Assembly: GCA_024275165.1 (NCBI GenBank)
Contig: JAJRZQ010000012.1
Location: 62,001 to 126,000 of the forward strand
From: a bacterium
GTDB lineage: Bacteria; SAR324; XYD2-FULL-50-16
DNA length: 64,000 nucleotides
Reading direction: 5' to 3'
In this document: positions 20,004 through 29,839 of the stretch, piece after piece
Layout of the letters: each line of letters opens with the position of its first letter
Position numbering within the stretch: the stretch's first letter is position 1
Position numbers and translations under genes: made by a program
The notes under the pieces: model-generated
Database searches by the model: none
What the model was told of the DNA's origin: nothing
What the model saw: the letters and a program-made list of their open reading frames with translations, nothing else

Positions 20004-21017
20004 TTAGGAGGCGCTTTTTAGAATGTCTTGAAATTCTAAGATTTTTTCTTCCATTCGTTCGACTAAGCGGGCTTCCATAGCCCATTGAGCGAAGTGGATT
20101 CCAAAGGCTAAGGCATCGGGGTTCGAGCTGCCGTGACAGACGATTCCATTCCCTCTCAGCCCTAAAAGCGGTGCCCCGCCGAACTCGGCGTAGTCGCTGC
20201 GTTTTTTTAGCCCCTTAAAGGCTTTGCTCATCAAGAGAGCCCCGAAGGTCGAGAGCGGGGATTTTTTGATTTCTTCTTTTAAGACCGAGCCAACATAGCT
20301 TGCCGCGCCCTGTACCGATTTCAGCAACACATTGCCGGAAAATCCATCGCAAACCACGACATCGAAATTGCCCTCGAAGAATTGTTTGCCCTCGACATTG
20401 CCGATAAAGTTAAGGGGGGTTTGCTTTAAGAGGTTGAAGGTCGCCTTGGAGAGTTCATCGCCTTTGCCTTCTTCGCTCCCAATATTGAGTAAGCCGACTT
20501 TTGGGCTGTTGCGGTGATGGATGAATTCCATATACAAGCTGCCCATGACGGCAAACTGGACTAAATTGGTGGCCGTGCAGTTCATGTTGGCGCCGGCGTC
20601 GACCAAAAGAACCTTGTCTTGAACCGAAGGCAATAAGGCGCTGATGGCGGGGCGATCAATCCCCGGTAGGGTTTTTAGGACAAAGCGACCTAGAGCGAGC
20701 ATGGCCCCCGAAGAACCGGCGCTGACAACGCCCTGCACTCGGTTTTCTTTATGCAGGTTGTAGCAGACCCGCATGCTGCTGTCTTTTTTCGATTTCATCG
20801 CCGTGACGGGATTTTCTCCCATTTCGATGACTTGGCTGGCCTGCTGGATCTCTAGTTTGCCGGCGTCAAAGCGTTTGCCTTCCAACTCTTTTTTGATCAA
20901 GCTTTCATTGCCGACCAAAACAACGGAGATCCCCCACTCATTGATCGCCTTCAAAGCGCCTAAGACCGGGTTGCGGGGGAAGTAATCCCCTCCCATGACA
21001 TCAACGGCTATGGGCAT
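20004..21017 (-). CDS. plsX: phosphate acyltransferase PlsX
   Basis: A 337-residue peripheral enzyme making acyl-phosphate from acyl-ACP for phospholipid synthesis. Family motifs are seen: MPIAVDVMGGDYFPRNPV at the start, SAGSSGAMLALG, VLLVDAGANMNCTATNL, GLLNIGSEEGKG, VVVCDGFSGNVLLKS and APLLGLRGNGIVCHGSS. It begins 7 nt after the rpmF stop; the rpmF-plsX pair is conserved across bacteria. It links membrane lipid synthesis with the fab genes that follow. Confidence 0.97.
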   Translation of the reverse strand: MPIAVDVMGGDYFPRNPVLGALKAINEWGISVVLVGNESLIKKELEGKRFDAGKLEIQQASQVIEMGENPVTAMKSKKDSSMRVCYNLHKENRVQGVVSAGSSGAMLALGRFVLKTLPGIDRPAISALLPSVQDKVLLVDAGANMNCTATNLVQFAVMGSLYMEFIHHRNSPKVGLLNIGSEEGKGDELSKATFNLLKQTPLNFIGNVEGKQFFEGNFDVVVCDGFSGNVLLKSVQGAASYVGSVLKEEIKKSPLSTFGALLMSKAFKGLKKRSDYAEFGGAPLLGLRGNGIVCHGSSNPDALAFGIHFAQWAMEARLVERMEEKILEFQDILKSAS

Positions 21018-21024
21018 AAGACCT

Positions 21025-21204
21025 TTAATCAGCGATTTCTAAAATTTGTTTGCCGTCGTATTGGCCGCACTTGGGGCAAACCTGATGCGAAGGGGTCAGT
21101 TCGTCGCAATGAGGGCAAGGGGTCAGGTTGGGGGTGGGCAAGGCGTGGTGTGAGCGACGCATGTCCCGTTTCGAGCGAGAGGTCTTTTTCTTAGGTACGG
21201 CCAT
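21025..21204 (-). CDS. rpmF: 50S ribosomal protein L32
   Basis: A 59-residue gene too short for the ORF track. The minus strand reads MAVPKKKTSRSKRDMRRSHH and ends GQYDGKQILEIAD. The basic N-terminus and the zinc-binding cysteines CPHC and CPKC (C+ form of L32) are all present. It lies 1 nt after the DUF177 gene stop and 7 nt before plsX, the standard yceD-rpmF-plsX order. Confidence 0.97.
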   Translation of the reverse strand: MAVPKKKTSRSKRDMRRSHHALPTPNLTPCPHCDELTPSHQVCPKCGQYDGKQILEIAD

Positions 21205-21205
21205 C

Positions 21206-21787
21206 TTATTCCTGCTTTGGGTTTGAGATGAGGTTTTTTAATTGGGCAAAGGGCCGAGAGGTACTCGGCTCTTCGCAGTCACAGCTTTTTTCGTTCAAAT
21301 CCTGCCCGCAAAGAGGGCAGAGCCCTTTGCAATCCGGGTTGCAAAGGGTGCGTAGGGGAAGCTCCAAGATCAATTGGTCTTCAATATAAGGGGCCAAATT
21401 GATCTTGTTGCCATCGTAATAGTCTATATCCGCCATTTCCGGGCTGATTTCGCCGTCTCCCCCAGGCGGCGCGTTGTCCATATAACTGGGGAGCAGAGTG
21501 AGGTTGAACTCACCTTGAAGCGATAAGCTTGTTTGTTTTAAGCATTGATCGCAAGGTTTTTGCAATTGAGCGTTATACTCGCTTTTCAACCGCATCCGCT
21601 CTTGCATGCCCTGAACAAAAACCCGGCAAGTGACTCGCAAGGGCTTGACTTCTGCGGAGAGGCGGGGCAACTCTTCCGGGCTTAAATCAAAGGCGAACTC
21701 TTTGCCCTCTGGGGGGATTTCGAGCGGTTTAAAACGCATGAGTACCGACTGAGGGTCGCGGCAAAAGGTCGCGGGTCTTATGGACAT
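21206..21787 (-). CDS. yceD: DUF177 (YceD-family) protein
   Basis: A 193-residue protein of the YceD/DUF177 family, which is nearly always encoded just before rpmF and is implicated in 23S rRNA or ribosome maturation. The family core is visible: CDQCLKQ in the middle and ...LILELPLRTLCNPDCKGLCPLCGQDLNEKSCDC, with Cys pairs that probably bind zinc. The start could also be the internal ATG at 21739 (MRFKPLEIPPEG), which looks more like family N-termini; neither start has a strong ribosome site. Confidence 0.88.
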   Translation of the reverse strand: MSIRPATFCRDPQSVLMRFKPLEIPPEGKEFAFDLSPEELPRLSAEVKPLRVTCRVFVQGMQERMRLKSEYNAQLQKPCDQCLKQTSLSLQGEFNLTLLPSYMDNAPPGGDGEISPEMADIDYYDGNKINLAPYIEDQLILELPLRTLCNPDCKGLCPLCGQDLNEKSCDCEEPSTSRPFAQLKNLISNPKQE

Positions 21788-21820
21788 TCACTTTTAAACA
21801 ATCAAGATATAGAAGATATT

Positions 21821-22666
21821 TCACCTCGTCAAGGGGGAGCTTGAAGAAAATTCCTCGTTCAAAAAAAGGCCCAAGGCCTCGCCTCGGTGGGTGAAAATCG
21901 CTTTATAGTCTTGTATGTTCGGGGCCGCTTGCAGGTGAATGCCGCTGAATTGCTCGATTTGCTGAATGGAGAGGGCTTTGAGCCTCGCCAGTTCCAAAAT
22001 CGCCATAAAGGTTAAGATCACTTCGGATTTGTTGGTTTGCTGGGAGACTAAATCCCAAAAGGTGCCCCCTTCGCCGGGAATGAATTGATCGAGGAGTTCT
22101 AAGATTTTTTCTTCAATGCTTTTTGTCTCGTGGGTGATCTCATGGGGTTTTTTGAAACCCTCGCGGGAGGTAACCCCTTGGAAGGCTTGCAAGAGGGCGT
22201 ATACAGAGAGGTCGAATTGAAGTTCTGCTTGGTCCTGGGCAGCGGTGGCGGTGTAAACGGGCCTGGTGAAGAGGTCTCTGCCGAGGAGGGGCCTTTGCCG
22301 TAGTTGCTCGGCCAGACCTTGAAATACCTCATAAAGAATGAGCTTTCTGCGCAGCGCTTCTTCAGGGTCGAGGAGTTCTCCTTCTTCTTCGGGCTCGGCT
22401 AAGCGGGGGAGGAGCCGGCGGGATTTGATCCAGATCAGGGTGCTGGCCAGGTCTAAAAACTCCACCGCCACCTCAAAGTCAAAGACTTCGATTTGCTGTA
22501 GGTAATCAAGGTAGGGGGCGCAGATTTCAGAAAGCTGAATATTGTGAATCTCCAGCTTTTGCTTGCGAATCAGTTCCAACAGCAGGGCTAGGGGGCCGTC
22601 AAAAGCCTTTTGATGAACCTCCAACAGGTCCATAAAGTTGAGTTGCTGGGGGTTTGTCTGGGGCAT
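21821..22666 (-). CDS. scpA: segregation and condensation protein A
   Basis: A 281-residue kleisin that bridges the SMC heads in the SMC-ScpAB complex. Family traits are the N-terminal HQKAFDGPLALLLELIRKQKLEIHNIQLSEI, the helix YLDYLQQIEVFDFEVAVEFLDLASTLIWIKSRRLLP and the C-terminal winged-helix region VILTFMAILELARLKALSIQQ. The usual scpB partner is not adjacent; yceD follows at 33 nt. smc itself is in this window at 2.4-6.0 kb. Confidence 0.95.
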   Translation of the reverse strand: MPQTNPQQLNFMDLLEVHQKAFDGPLALLLELIRKQKLEIHNIQLSEICAPYLDYLQQIEVFDFEVAVEFLDLASTLIWIKSRRLLPRLAEPEEEGELLDPEEALRRKLILYEVFQGLAEQLRQRPLLGRDLFTRPVYTATAAQDQAELQFDLSVYALLQAFQGVTSREGFKKPHEITHETKSIEEKILELLDQFIPGEGGTFWDLVSQQTNKSEVILTFMAILELARLKALSIQQIEQFSGIHLQAAPNIQDYKAIFTHRGEALGLFLNEEFSSSSPLTR

Positions 22667-22886
22667 GAGGAAGTATTAAAAGGGTCTAAGGTTCTAAACT
22701 ATAGCCTTGCTGAGGCGAATGGCAAAGCAAAAATTGAAGAAAGGCCCATTTACTTTTGCCTCTGATTCGGGTAAGGTTTTCAATTGTATTCAAGAGTACA
22801 AAAATTGACCTTTGCTTGCCTCTCAACTTCTGGGAGGCTCCGCTATTTTAAGCCTAAACGCCCCTTTCTCAGGACTTAGAGCGCAC

Positions 22887-25800
22887 ATGAACCAATCGAA
22901 ATTCGGCCTTCCCGCCGCGCAAGGGCTTTATAACCCCGCCTATGAAAAGGATGCCTGCGGGGTCGGCATGATCACCAATATCAGTGGGGAACGCTCTCAC
23001 GAGATCGTTGCCAAGGGCATGGAAATCCTAAAAAACCTAGAGCATCGCGGTGCTGCCGGCTCAGACCCGAAAGCGGGCGACGGCGCGGGTATTTTGACCC
23101 AACTCCCCACCCGCTACTTTCAAGAGGTGGTAAAAAAAGAGGCGGGCTTTGACCTGCCCGAAGTCGGTGAATATGGCGTGGGGCAGGTCTTTATGCCCAA
23201 GGATGAAGAAGAGATAACCACCATCCAGCGGCTCTTTGAGCGCTACACCGCCGAAGAGGGACAAGAGATTTTAGGTTGGAGACGAGTCCCCACCGACAAC
23301 ACCTGTCTTTCGGAGCGCATGCTCTATCGTGAGCCCGCCGTGTTTCAGGTCTTCATTCAACGGAAAATCGACAAGGTGGAAGACTTTGAACGCAAGCTAT
23401 ATGTGATCCGCCGTTTAGTGGAAAAAGCGGTGGCCAATTCCGACTTGGTCGATAAATCCTTTTTTTATATTTGTTCCTTATCGGTCAATACGATTGTGTA
23501 TAAAGGGATGTTTTTAGCCTATCAGCTGGAACAATACTACCTCGACCTGCAAGCGGAAAACTTTGTCAGCGCGATTGCCTTGGTACACCAACGCTACTCG
23601 ACCAATACCTTTCCCACCTGGGGTTTGGCCCAACCCTTTCGTTTCATTGCCCATAACGGCGAGATCAATACCCTAAGGGGCAATATCAATTGGTCGAGAA
23701 GCCGAGAGACGATTTTTGCCGCCGATTACTTTGGGGACGACATGAAAAAGTTATTGCCCATTATTGTAGAGGGCGGCTCGGACTCGGCGAGTTTTGACAA
23801 TTTTTTCGAGATTTTGGTTTCCGCCGGGCGCAACCTCCCTCATTCCTTTGCCATGATGGTTCCCGAAGCTTGGGAAAAGGGGATCGAAGATGAGGATGTA
23901 CGCGGTTTTTACGAATACCACTCTGCCTTGATGGAACCCTGGGACGGCCCGGCGGCGATAATCTTTACCGACGGCACCCGGATTGGGGGCGGTTTGGATC
24001 GAAACGGCCTGCGGCCCATTCGTTATGTGGAAACCTTAGACGGTTATTTGATCATGGCCTCTGAGGTCGGGGTGTTGCCTGTCGAAATCGACAACATCAA
24101 ACAAAAAGGCCGCCTCGGCCCGGGGATGATGCTTTTGATCGATACCGATGAGGGCAAGGTGACTTACAACGAGGCGCTGAAAAAAGAGATCTCCCTGCAA
24201 CAGCCTTACAAACGCTGGGTGGAAGAACAAAAAATCAGCCTAGAAAAGCTGCCCACGCCGCCGAATGTGAGCCAGCCGAATTATGGCAAGCTGCGCTTGC
24301 AACAGCGGGTGTTCCAATACACCTATGAAGAATTGATTCGCCTGATCAAACCCATGGCGGAAAAAGGGGAAGAGGCAACCTATTCGATGGGGAACGATGT
24401 CCCCTTAGCGGTTTTAAGCAAGGGGAATAAACTTTTATTCAATTACTTCAAACAGGTTTTCGCTCAGGTCACCAACCCGGCAATCGATCCGATTCGCGAA
24501 GAGTTGGTGATGTCGCTGAAGTGTCAGATCGGCGGCGGGTATAATATATTGGATGAAAGCCCTGTGCTTTGCCGCATGTTGGAGGTGGACCACCCTATTT
24601 TAACCAACAGCGAACTGGAGCAATTTCGTTATATCGATCACTCCGGGTTTCGCTCCCAAGTGGTGAGCACTCTGTTTAATATAGAGGAGTGGACCTTAAA
24701 AGAAGCCTTGGACGACCTACGCCGTCGCGCCGAAGCGGCGGTGGATTCGGGTTGTCGGCTGCTGATCCTCAGTGATCGCAAGGGAGACCGGGACCATGCC
24801 CCTCTTCCCTCCTTAATGGCGGTGGCGGCGGTGCATCATTATTTGATCCACAAGGGCAAACGGGGAAAGATCGGTTTGATTGTGGAATCCGGTGAAGTGC
24901 GTGAGGTGCATCACTTTGCTTTATTGCTCGGTTATGGCGCCGGAGCGATCAACCCCTACCTCGCCTTGGAATCCATCACGCAAATGGAAGTCTCCGGTGA
25001 ACTGCCCGGGGGGCTGGACAGCCAAAGAGCGCAGCAAAATTATATCAAGGCGGTACACAAGGGGTTGAAAAAGATTTTCTCTAAAATGGGGATTTCGACT
25101 CTCTTGAGTTATCAAGGGGCGCAGATTTTTGAAGCGATTGGCTTAAGCCAAGAACTGATTGAGGAGTGTTTTGTCGGCACGCACTCCGTGGTGGGGGGGG
25201 TCGGGCTGAAGGAACTTGAAGAAGAGATCAAACGACGCCACCATCGGGCCCACGCCTCAGAAGCACGCAACTTCTTAAAGCTGTTGACCGCGGGGGATTA
25301 CGCCTGGCGTAGCCAGGGGGAGTTTCACGGGTATAACCCCGAAACCATCACCCTGTTGCAACGGGCAACCGCTGGGGAGGGGAACTATGAGATATTCAAC
25401 CAATTTAGCGAGCTTATCGACAAGGGGCCGTACCAGGCCTTGCGGCATCTAATCCGCATTGATACCTCCTCCTGCGAAGCCGTTCCCTTAGAGGAGGTGG
25501 AAAGCGAAGAGGCTTTATTTAAACGCTTTGTGACGGGGGCCATGTCCATTGGCAGCATCAGCCGAGAAGCCCATGAAACCTTAGCGATCGCCATGAATCG
25601 CCTGGGCGGGAAGTCCAACAGTGGCGAGGGGGGGGAAGACCCCTCTCGCTATATATTAGAGCCCAATGGAGACTCGCGTCGCAGTGCCATCAAGCAGGTG
25701 GCCAGTGGGCGTTTTGGGGTGACCAGCGAATACCTGGTCAATGCCGATGAATTGCAGATTAAGGTGGCCCAAGGGGCCAAACCGGGCGAAGGGGGGCAGT

Positions 25801-27410
25801 TGCCCGGGTTTAAGGTCGATGAGTACATTGGGCGCATTCGCCACACCATTCCCGGGGTGACCTTAATTTCGCCCCCTCCGCATCACGACATCTATTCGAT
25901 TGAAGATCTGGCGCAGTTGATTTTTGATTTGAAAAACGCCAATCACAAGGCAAGGATCAATGTCAAACTGGTGGCTGAAACCGGGGTCGGCACCGTTGCC
26001 GCTGGAGTCGCCAAGGCGAGGGCGGATATTGTCACCATCGCGGGGCACGACGGGGGGACCGGAGCCAGCCCGGCGACCAGCATCAAGCATGCGGGCCTTC
26101 CCTGGGAGATCGGGCTGGCAGAAACCCAGCAAACCTTGGTGCTCAACAACCTCCGCAGTCAAATTCGGGTGCAGGTGGACGGTCAGATTAAAACGGGCCG
26201 CGAGGTGGTGATTGCCGCCTTGCTGGGCGGGGAAGAGTTTGGTTTTGCCACCAGCGCCTTAATCGTTTTGGGCTGCATCATGATGCGCAAGTGTCACCTG
26301 AACACCTGCCCTGTTGGGGTAGCCACTCAGGATAAGGAACTGCGAGCCCATTTTAAGGGAACCCCCGAAGCGGTCATTCATTTCTTTACCTTCATTGCTA
26401 GGCAAGTGCGAGAGATCATGGCCCAGCTCGGGGTGCGAAAATTCGATGAATTAATAGGGCAAACCCAGCTTTTAAAGCCGATTGAGCAGATTGATGAGGA
26501 AATCTGGAAAGCGAAAAATCTGAACTTTTCCAAACTTTTTTACAAGCCCGAGGCCCAAGACGGGGTTTATAATAATATCGCTCGACCAAAGCATAATCTG
26601 GATGGAATTTTAGACCAGGAATTGATTTTAAGGGCGACCCCGGCTTTAGAAGAGGGGAAGAATGTAGAATTCAAGCAAGAGATTCGCAACCGCAACCGAA
26701 CCACCGGCACCATGCTTGGGAGCGAGGTGACGCGCCGCTTTGGCGGCGCGGGCTTGCCCGATGACACGATTAAGGTGAATTTCTTTGGCACCGCGGGGCA
26801 AAGCTTCGGGGCTTTTATTCCCCAAGGGGTCAGCTTAAACTTGCGGGGGGACGCAAACGACTATGTGGGCAAGGGTTTAAGCGGGGGCAAAATTATCATC
26901 GCCAGCCCGGAACAGAGCAGGTGGAAGGCGAGCGCCAACATGATTGCCGGCAATACCCTGCTTTACGGCGCTACCAGCGGTGAGGCCTACTTCTCTGGGC
27001 TCGTAGGGGAGCGCTTTGCCGTGCGCAACTCCGGCGCCATCGCGGTAGCTGAGGGCTGCGGCGACCATGGTTGTGAATACATGACCGGGGGCGTGGTGGT
27101 GATTCTAGGCGAAACGGGGAAAAACTTCGCCGCAGGCATGTCGGGCGGTTTTGCCTTTGTTTATGATCGGCATAAACAATTTAAGAAGCGCTGCAATCAA
27201 TCCATGGTCGATTTCGAGGTGGTGACAGAAGAACAGCATTGCAACCTGCTCAAAGAATTGATCGAAAACCATTTGAAATACACGGGCTCGAAACGAGCGG
27301 CTTTTTTACTGGAAAATTGGAAAAAGAATTTAAGCGATTTTGTGATGGTGATTCCCTTGGAGTATCGGAAGATCATGGCAAGAGAGTACTTAAAAAATAA
27401 ATTGGCCTAA
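22887..27410 (+). CDS. gltB: glutamate synthase large (alpha) subunit
   Basis: The 1507-residue large subunit turns glutamine and 2-oxoglutarate into two glutamates. The ATG at 22887 (MNQSKFGLPAAQGLYNPAYEKDACGVGM) is chosen over the track's TTG. The class II amidotransferase nucleophile is the Cys of DACGVGM, exposed after propeptide removal. The central and FMN-binding domains follow (GGKSNSGEGGEDPSRY, PGEGGQLPG, IAGHDGGTGASPATSIKHAGLPWE), then the 3Fe-4S Cys motif CIMMRKCHLNTCPVGVATQD and the C-terminal beta-helix with G-x-x-G-x-x-x-G repeats (GKGLSGGKIII). gltD follows at 9 nt. Confidence 0.98.
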   Translation: MNQSKFGLPAAQGLYNPAYEKDACGVGMITNISGERSHEIVAKGMEILKNLEHRGAAGSDPKAGDGAGILTQLPTRYFQEVVKKEAGFDLPEVGEYGVGQVFMPKDEEEITTIQRLFERYTAEEGQEILGWRRVPTDNTCLSERMLYREPAVFQVFIQRKIDKVEDFERKLYVIRRLVEKAVANSDLVDKSFFYICSLSVNTIVYKGMFLAYQLEQYYLDLQAENFVSAIALVHQRYSTNTFPTWGLAQPFRFIAHNGEINTLRGNINWSRSRETIFAADYFGDDMKKLLPIIVEGGSDSASFDNFFEILVSAGRNLPHSFAMMVPEAWEKGIEDEDVRGFYEYHSALMEPWDGPAAIIFTDGTRIGGGLDRNGLRPIRYVETLDGYLIMASEVGVLPVEIDNIKQKGRLGPGMMLLIDTDEGKVTYNEALKKEISLQQPYKRWVEEQKISLEKLPTPPNVSQPNYGKLRLQQRVFQYTYEELIRLIKPMAEKGEEATYSMGNDVPLAVLSKGNKLLFNYFKQVFAQVTNPAIDPIREELVMSLKCQIGGGYNILDESPVLCRMLEVDHPILTNSELEQFRYIDHSGFRSQVVSTLFNIEEWTLKEALDDLRRRAEAAVDSGCRLLILSDRKGDRDHAPLPSLMAVAAVHHYLIHKGKRGKIGLIVESGEVREVHHFALLLGYGAGAINPYLALESITQMEVSGELPGGLDSQRAQQNYIKAVHKGLKKIFSKMGISTLLSYQGAQIFEAIGLSQELIEECFVGTHSVVGGVGLKELEEEIKRRHHRAHASEARNFLKLLTAGDYAWRSQGEFHGYNPETITLLQRATAGEGNYEIFNQFSELIDKGPYQALRHLIRIDTSSCEAVPLEEVESEEALFKRFVTGAMSIGSISREAHETLAIAMNRLGGKSNSGEGGEDPSRYILEPNGDSRRSAIKQVASGRFGVTSEYLVNADELQIKVAQGAKPGEGGQLPGFKVDEYIGRIRHTIPGVTLISPPPHHDIYSIEDLAQLIFDLKNANHKARINVKLVAETGVGTVAAGVAKARADIVTIAGHDGGTGASPATSIKHAGLPWEIGLAETQQTLVLNNLRSQIRVQVDGQIKTGREVVIAALLGGEEFGFATSALIVLGCIMMRKCHLNTCPVGVATQDKELRAHFKGTPEAVIHFFTFIARQVREIMAQLGVRKFDELIGQTQLLKPIEQIDEEIWKAKNLNFSKLFYKPEAQDGVYNNIARPKHNLDGILDQELILRATPALEEGKNVEFKQEIRNRNRTTGTMLGSEVTRRFGGAGLPDDTIKVNFFGTAGQSFGAFIPQGVSLNLRGDANDYVGKGLSGGKIIIASPEQSRWKASANMIAGNTLLYGATSGEAYFSGLVGERFAVRNSGAIAVAEGCGDHGCEYMTGGVVVILGETGKNFAAGMSGGFAFVYDRHKQFKKRCNQSMVDFEVVTEEQHCNLLKELIENHLKYTGSKRAAFLLENWKKNLSDFVMVIPLEYRKIMAREYLKNKLA

Positions 27411-27419
27411 GGGATAAAG

Positions 27420-28847
27420 ATGGGAAAACCAACGGGTTTTTTAGAGTATGGCAGAGAAAACCTCAAAAAGCAGGCCGTTGAAGATCGGACCCAGCATTGG
27501 GGGGAGTTTGAAGAGGGGATTACGCCACGCAGATTGCACACGCAAGCGGCGCGCTGCATGGATTGCGGGGTTCCTTTTTGCAACTTCGGTTGCCCGGTGC
27601 AAAATTTGATCCCCGAGTTTAACGAATACATCTATGCGGATCAATGGCGCGCGGCCTACGGCACCTTGCAAAGTACCAACAACTTTCCTGAATTTACCGG
27701 CAGGGTTTGCCCCGCCCCCTGTGAGTCGGCCTGTTGCGCCGGCTTGGTCGTGGACCCGGTAGCCATTAAACTGGTGGAAAAAACCATCATTGAGCGCGCC
27801 TTTGAAGAGGGCTGGGTCAAATCCAACCTAGGGGGCCAAAAAAGCGGGGTGAAGATCGCGGTAATCGGTTCGGGGCCGTCGGGGCTGGCCGCTGCCGTGC
27901 AATTGAACCTAGCGGGCCATGAGGTAACGGTTTTTGAGAAAAACGAGGTTTTAGGGGGGCTGCTGGCCTTGGGTATTCCTGATTTCAAATTGGAAAAACA
28001 CATTATCGAGCGCCGGATCGAAATCATGCGCCAAAGCGGGATTGAGTTTAAGACCCAGGCCCAGGTTGGGAGGAACCTGCCGACCCAAGAGGTCTTGGAC
28101 TCTTTTGCTTATCTGTGCCTCTGTGGGGGGGCCGAGCGACCCAACGACCTGCCCAATCGCCCTCCAAACCTAGCGGGGATTCACCAGGCAATGGATTTCT
28201 TATCCCAGCAAAACCGCCGTGTTGGGGGTCGGGCCGTGGGGGAGGCGGAGATTTTAGCCAAGGGCAAACATGTAATCGTACTCGGTGGAGGGGATACCGG
28301 CGCGGACTGCGTGGGTACCAGTATTCGCCAAGGGGCCAAGTCGGTTACCCAAATCGAGATTTTACCCAAACCCCCGCTCAATCGAACCGAAGACAACCCC
28401 TGGCCCGAATACCCTAGAACCTTTAAGGTCGCTTCCAGTCATGAAGAAGGCTGTAGCCGTTTGTTTTCGACCAAAACAGCCGAGTTTATCGGTTTGGAAA
28501 AAGTCGAAAAGGTGAGCTGTATCGAGGTGAACTGGGAAAAAGACAGCGAGGGGAAATGGCAAGTGAGCGATAAGCCCGGTACGGAGTTTGAACTCCAGGC
28601 GGATTTGGTTTTACTGGCCATTGGTTTTGCCGGCCCGATCCAAGAAGGGCTGATTGCCGATTTGGGTTTGGAGTTCGATTCTCGCGGCAATGTGCAGACC
28701 CATAACCACCAAACAAGCCATGAAAGGGTTTTTGCCGCTGGGGATATGGCCACGGGGCAATCTTTGGTGGTGCGGGCGATCTATTCGGGTCGCAGCATGG
28801 CAAAAGCCGTGGATACGGCGATTAAAGGTCACAGTCATTTGAGTTAA
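27420..28847 (+). CDS. gltD: glutamate synthase small (beta) subunit
   Basis: A 475-residue NAD(P)H-dependent flavoprotein that feeds electrons to GltB. The N-terminal 4Fe-4S region shows CMDCGVPFC, GCPVQNLIPEFNE and CPAPCESAC. The FAD site is VAVIGSGPSGLAAAVQL (read as KIAVIGSGPSGLAA) and the second dinucleotide site is VIVLGGGDTGADCVGT. The C-terminal VFAAGDMATGQSLVVRAI is the FAD-binding end. The start MGKPTGFLEYGRE is typical. It is in an operon with gltB, and hemB follows at 2 nt. Confidence 0.97.
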   Translation: MGKPTGFLEYGRENLKKQAVEDRTQHWGEFEEGITPRRLHTQAARCMDCGVPFCNFGCPVQNLIPEFNEYIYADQWRAAYGTLQSTNNFPEFTGRVCPAPCESACCAGLVVDPVAIKLVEKTIIERAFEEGWVKSNLGGQKSGVKIAVIGSGPSGLAAAVQLNLAGHEVTVFEKNEVLGGLLALGIPDFKLEKHIIERRIEIMRQSGIEFKTQAQVGRNLPTQEVLDSFAYLCLCGGAERPNDLPNRPPNLAGIHQAMDFLSQQNRRVGGRAVGEAEILAKGKHVIVLGGGDTGADCVGTSIRQGAKSVTQIEILPKPPLNRTEDNPWPEYPRTFKVASSHEEGCSRLFSTKTAEFIGLEKVEKVSCIEVNWEKDSEGKWQVSDKPGTEFELQADLVLLAIGFAGPIQEGLIADLGLEFDSRGNVQTHNHQTSHERVFAAGDMATGQSLVVRAIYSGRSMAKAVDTAIKGHSHLS

Positions 28848-28849
28848 AC

Positions 28850-29836
28850 ATGACCCTACAACTTACCAAGCGGCCCCGCCGCAACCGTCGAAGCGCGACC
28901 CTTCGGGCTTTGCTTCAAGAACATCATTTAAGTCTAAACGATTTGGTGATGCCGCTTTTTGTGGTGGAAGGGGAAGATATTGCCCAAGAAGTGGCCTCCA
29001 TGCCCCGTATTTTTCGCTATTCTTTAGATCGTTTAATCGCCGAATGCAAAGAGCTTTGGGCTTTAGGCATCAAGGCGGTGGTGCTGTTTCCCGCCTTGGA
29101 GGATGCCTTAAAAGATAAATACGGCAAGGAATCCTTAAACCAGCAGGGTCTGTATCAAAGGGCTTTGCGGGCGGTAAAGCAGGCCGTGCCCGAAATGCTG
29201 GTGATCACCGATGTGGCCTTGGACCCCTATTCTTCGGACGGCCATGACGGGGTGGTGGAACAAGGAGAGATTTTAAACGATGTGACCGTAGAAATCCTCG
29301 CTCAGATGGCGGTCTCTCAGGCACGAGCGGGCGCGGATATTATCGCCCCCTCCGACATGATGGACGGCAGGGTCAAGGCGATTCGCCAGGCCTTGGACGA
29401 GGCGGGGTTTACCCAGGTGGGTATTTTATCCTATTCGGTCAAATACGCCTCCGCCTATTACGGCCCCTTTCGCGACGCCTTGGATTCGGCGCCGAAAGCG
29501 GGGGATAAAAAGACCTATCAAATGGATTCGGCCAATGTGCGCGAAGCGGCGATTGAGGTGGCTTTGGATATTGAGGAAGGGGCCGATATGGTGATGGTCA
29601 AGCCTGGTTTGGCTTATCTCGATGTCGTCCGCGCCGTTGCCGAGGTGAGTTCCGTGCCCGTGGCGGTGTATAATGTTTCTGGAGAATACGCCATGCTCAA
29701 CGCGGCGGCGCGGCGGGGATGGCTCGACTATCCCAAGGTGGTGACCGAAAGTCTATTGGCCTTTAAACGCGCTGGGGCTGACTTGATTTTGACCTACCAC
29801 GCTAAAGAATACGCCCAATGGCTGAAACAGGGCTAG
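28850..29836 (+). CDS. hemB: porphobilinogen synthase (Asp-type metal site)
   Basis: A 328-residue enzyme joining two 5-aminolevulinates to porphobilinogen in haem synthesis. The active-site lysines are in SVKYASAYYGPFRDA and VMVKPGLAYLDVV. At the metal site, zinc enzymes have Cys-rich CLCEYTxHGHCG, but this protein has DVALDPYSSDGHDG. That is the Asp-rich, zinc-independent and Mg/K-type version known from Pseudomonas and Bradyrhizobium. It follows gltD by 2 nt; glutamate is the C5-pathway precursor of 5-aminolevulinate, which may explain the linkage. Confidence 0.96.
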   Translation: MTLQLTKRPRRNRRSATLRALLQEHHLSLNDLVMPLFVVEGEDIAQEVASMPRIFRYSLDRLIAECKELWALGIKAVVLFPALEDALKDKYGKESLNQQGLYQRALRAVKQAVPEMLVITDVALDPYSSDGHDGVVEQGEILNDVTVEILAQMAVSQARAGADIIAPSDMMDGRVKAIRQALDEAGFTQVGILSYSVKYASAYYGPFRDALDSAPKAGDKKTYQMDSANVREAAIEVALDIEEGADMVMVKPGLAYLDVVRAVAEVSSVPVAVYNVSGEYAMLNAAARRGWLDYPKVVTESLLAFKRAGADLILTYHAKEYAQWLKQG

Positions 29837-29839
29837 GGG

